6,520 nucleotides of DNA. Source: JBFLXN01 sp040755715 [NCBI: Candidatus Edwardsbacteria bacterium]. GTDB lineage: Bacteria > Edwardsbacteria > AC1 > JBFLXN01. Below, one piece after another: positions 5,240 through 6,520 of this stretch (position 1 is the stretch's first letter; every line of letters starts with the position of its first letter). The DNA lies in NCBI GenBank assembly GCA_040755715.1, contig JBFLXN010000156.1, forward strand, positions 1-6,520. The letters run 5' to 3'. The position numbers and the translations under genes are program-made. A model generated the notes under the pieces. It was not told the origin of the DNA and did no database searches. It was given only the letters and a program-made list of their open reading frames with translations.

Positions 5240-5968
5240 ATGAAAATTGATGTTCTCACTATCTTTCCGCAGATTTTTTCAGGAACGCTCTCAGAGGGAC
5301 CGATTAGAATTGCCCAGGAAAAAGGATTGTTGCAAATCAGTTTAGTGAACCTGCGCGATTTTACTTCAGACCGCCACAAGACTACTGATGACTATCCTTA
5401 CGGTGGTGGTCCGGGAATGGTGATGAAACCAGAACCGATTTTTCTGGCGGTGAGGAAACTTAAACGGGAGAATCTTTCTAAAGTAATTTTGTTGACTCCC
5501 CAGGGAACTATCTATACTCAGGAGATTGCCAAAAACTTGGCCGAGAGGAAACATCTCATTCTGATTTGTGGAAGATATAAAGCCATTGACGAAAGAGTTA
5601 AAGACTCCTTAGTGGATGAAGAAATTTCTATTGGTGATTTTGTCCTTTCGGGTGGCGAAATTCCGGCTCTTTTAATTATTGACTCAATAGCGCGCCTTCT
5701 CCCCGGAGTCTTGAGCGATTTTGAATCGGCGGAAGGAGATTCTTTCCATAGTGATTTATTAGATGCCCCTTATTATACCCGACCAGAAGAATTTGAGGGA
5801 ATGAAAGTTCCTAAAGTTTTACTTTCCGGAAATCACGAAAAAATTCGTTTTTGGAGAAAAAAGGAAGCATTGAAAAGGACACTCTCAAAAAGACCAGACC
5901 TTTTAGAAAAAATAGAATTAACTGAAGAAGATAGACGACTTTTAAATGAGATTGAAACCACGAATTAA
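5240..5968 (+). CDS. trmD: tRNA (guanine37-N1)-methyltransferase TrmD
   Basis: This SPOUT-class, normally homodimeric enzyme uses AdoMet to make m1G37 next to the anticodon, preventing +1 frameshifts. The 242 residues (E. coli 255) contain MKIDVLTIFPQIF, DDYPYGGGPGMV (50-61), LTPQG (85-89), IGDFVLSGGE (131-140) and LLDAPYYTRP (173-182), with D175 matching the catalytic Asp of the family. Most of the trefoil-knot cofactor site is intact. One deviation stands out: the usual CGRYEGxDERV reads CGRYKAIDERV (110-120), replacing Glu-Gly by Lys114-Ala115. The ribosome binding site is weak (GAGG at 5226-5229, 10-nt spacer). The customary next gene, rplS, does not follow directly. Confidence 0.96.
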   Translation: MKIDVLTIFPQIFSGTLSEGPIRIAQEKGLLQISLVNLRDFTSDRHKTTDDYPYGGGPGMVMKPEPIFLAVRKLKRENLSKVILLTPQGTIYTQEIAKNLAERKHLILICGRYKAIDERVKDSLVDEEISIGDFVLSGGEIPALLIIDSIARLLPGVLSDFESAEGDSFHSDLLDAPYYTRPEEFEGMKVPKVLLSGNHEKIRFWRKKEALKRTLSKRPDLLEKIELTEEDRRLLNEIETTN

Positions 5969-5970
5969 CT

Positions 5971-5987
5971 CTGGCCTGTCGCCAGGC
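5971..5987. repeat. Small GC hairpin just after trmD
   Basis: Two overlapping stems are possible: CTGGC-CTGTC-GCCAG (5971-5985) and GCCTG-TCGC-CAGGC (5974-5987, using 5983-5987 as the right arm). The position 3 nt after the trmD stop would suit a terminator, but the following bases TTGTCCTGACG are not a T tract. It is better read as part of the repeat cluster that fills the space after trmD. Confidence 0.5.
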
Positions 5988-6000
5988 TTGTCCTGACGAA

Positions 6001-6015
6001 TGTCATGCCTAGGCA
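6001..6015. repeat. Second copy of the TGTCATGCCT(T)AGGCA motif
   Basis: TGTCATGCCTAGGCA contains the perfect 10-bp palindrome TGCCTAGGCA (6006-6015). It matches 2552-2567 except for one missing T. It abuts and slightly overlaps the left end of the large foldback. Confidence 0.6.
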
Positions 6016-6238
6016 CGAATAGACACTGTCCTAAATTAAAAATGACTTGTAGTTCAGCCCGTATCGTTAATCTTGAGAAAGTTTGCACAGTTTTTTGGGT
6101 TTACATAGTTTCTTGGGTTATAAAACTCAAGAAACTCAATGAACTCAATAAACCCAATAAACTTATTAACCGAAACGGGCCTCGTAACCGTATACCGATG
6201 GACGAGAGACCGAAATGTTAACTGGTGTGTATTCGTGC
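6013..6238. repeat. About 226-bp four-block foldback element
   Basis: Four successive blocks pair in nested order. Outer: 6013-6026 with 6225-6238 (13 of 14). Second: 6057-6071 with 6165-6180 (14 pairs, one mismatch, one bulged C). Third: 6089-6103 with 6149-6163 (14 of 15). Inner: 6107-6119 with 6124-6136 (13 pairs including one G-U) closing on the 4-nt loop ATAA. Nested pairing over this length is far beyond chance for such sequence. It may be a MITE-like or foldback mobile element, or encode a long structured RNA. A 73-codon frame crosses it but reads repeat-derived KLKKLNELNKPNK-type sequence and is not believed to be a gene. Confidence 0.7.
6123..6167 (+). repeat. 9-bp minisatellite, five degenerate units
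   Basis: Consecutive units are AAACTCAAG, AAACTCAAT, GAACTCAAT, AAACCCAAT and AAACTTATT. They make up most of the right arm of the foldback. Their complements are interspersed in the left arm (6089-6119), which has fewer units; this accounts for the asymmetric internal loop between 6104-6106 and 6137-6148. Confidence 0.75.
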
Positions 6239-6275
6239 TAAATTGAATAGTCCGTAAAATTGGAGGTTTATAAAA

Positions 6276-6395
6276 ATGAATCCCGTTAGACCTATAAGGT
6301 CTTATGGGATGAGTGTCCTAAAAAACAAAATAAACAATGAATTATATACTGGGACCACAAATAATCTTTCCCAAAAGATTGGAGTAGGACAGTAA
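6276..6395 (+). CDS. Possible 39-residue small ORF starting on a palindromic repeat
   Basis: ATG 6276 is preceded by TTGGAGG, with GGAGG at 6262-6266 and a 9-nt spacer, which is one of the better ribosome binding sites in the window. The peptide begins MNPVRPIRSYG and ends at TAA 6393. Its first 11 codons are the palindrome at 6281-6309. The rest is polar (many Asn, Lys, Thr, Gln), with no transmembrane segment or known motif. From memory, MNPVRN-type starts recur in predicted short proteins of uncultured bacteria because such palindromes are widespread; on that view this may be a repeat artefact. Real translation is uncertain. Confidence 0.3.
   Translation: MNPVRPIRSYGMSVLKNKINNELYTGTTNNLSQKIGVGQ
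6281..6309. repeat. Palindromic repeat, 12-bp arms, 5-nt loop
   Basis: TCCCGTTAGACC (6281-6292), loop TATAA, and GGTCTTATGGGA (6298-6309) pair at 11 of 12 positions, including one G-U, with a single T-T mismatch. It starts 3 nt after the ATG of the small ORF and would fold within the ribosome footprint of that start. No T tract follows, so a terminator role is unlikely. Confidence 0.75.
6314..6391. repeat. Short inverted repeats at the 3' side of the small ORF
   Basis: TGTCCTA (6314-6320) is exactly inverted as TAGGACA (6385-6391) and also occurs directly at 6027-6033. Between them, AATCTTT-CCCA-AAAGATT (6363-6380) is a perfect 7-bp hairpin. These are short words and may be partly chance. 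They could also mark degraded element ends. Confidence 0.35.
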
Positions 6396-6429
6396 TTAGA
6401 CTTCTGCAAAATGAGAAATATAAGTAAAG

Positions 6430-6485
6430 ATTAGGGATGGAGAGAAGAAAAAGAGAGAGATTGGGGAGATAAGAGAAGAGATTTA
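6430..6485 (+). other. Purine-rich tract before the window end
   Basis: The + strand is almost all A and G here, including an uninterrupted purine run at 6439-6460. A frame from ATG 6437 closes after 11 codons (MERRKRERLGR). I see no promoter or RNA gene. The tract could be the leader of the next gene. Confidence 0.4.
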
Positions 6486-6520
6486 ATGAGCTTTGTGGAT
6501 GAAGATAGGCTGTTTATTTA
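6486..6520 (+). CDS. Possible start of the next gene, truncated by the window end
   Basis: ATG 6486 opens a frame reading MSFVDEDRLFI to the last base, preceded by a purine-rich but weak Shine-Dalgarno (AGAGAAGAG, 6472-6480). It does not resemble the N-terminus of ribosomal protein L19, the gene expected after trmD. Eleven codons are too few to identify a product or even to be sure that it is a gene. Confidence 0.2.
   Translation, partial: MSFVDEDRLFI

Noticed and set aside
6000-6221. 73-codon frame after trmD
   Set aside because: It lies wholly within the foldback and minisatellite, has no ribosome binding site, and its KLKKLNELNKPNK stretch is just the translated 9-bp repeat.
6027-6391. 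A 365-bp insertion element bounded by TGTCCTA and TAGGACA
   Set aside because: Only 7 bp match at the ends, the word also occurs internally at 6314, no target duplication is visible, and the bounds cut through the stronger 226-bp foldback.

Overview
The window is AT-rich bacterial chromosome with all recognisable genes on the + strand and AGA/AAA-rich codon use. It looks like an uncultured lineage rather than a model phylum. The housekeeping gene order is ancestral (ffh, rpsP, khpA, rimM, trmD), while the intergenic spaces are full of short palindromes and degenerate tandem repeats of a kind I associate with genomes of uncultured candidate phyla such as Omnitrophota. That placement is a low-confidence inference; no 16S or other marker is present to fix it.

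Layout: bases 1-234 hold no supportable gene but three nested or adjacent inverted repeats. Bases 235-1725 encode two tandem, paralogous, membrane-anchored proteins with three PASTA domains each and no kinase domain. Bases 1752-2456 are rpe (ribulose-phosphate 3-epimerase), whose start codon lies in a 7-bp ATG-containing tandem repeat and whose middle carries an in-frame insertion of about 15 codons with a small GC-rich palindrome. Bases 2457-2679 are a repeat-rich spacer. Bases 2680-4014 are ffh. After a 138-bp gap comes the tight cluster rpsP-khpA-rimM (4-nt overlaps ATGA and GTGA), then trmD ending at 5968. The last 552 bp do not begin with the usual rplS. They hold a roughly 226-bp multi-block foldback, a 9-bp minisatellite, and a palindrome overlapping the start of a 39-codon small ORF that has a good Shine-Dalgarno.

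The genes fall into two functional groups. The first (two PASTA proteins plus rpe) resembles the neighbourhood that in Firmicutes contains rsmB-prpC-prkC-rsgA-rpe, with kinase-less PASTA proteins where the PASTA kinase would be. The second makes protein-synthesis and targeting components: SRP GTPase Ffh, ribosomal protein S16, the RNA-binding KhpA, the 30S maturation factor RimM and the tRNA m1G37 methyltransferase TrmD.

No convincing new multi-gene system is visible. The most interesting signals are the 6013-6238 foldback, the repeat insertion inside rpe, the palindrome/small-ORF composite at 6276, and the paired PASTA-only proteins.
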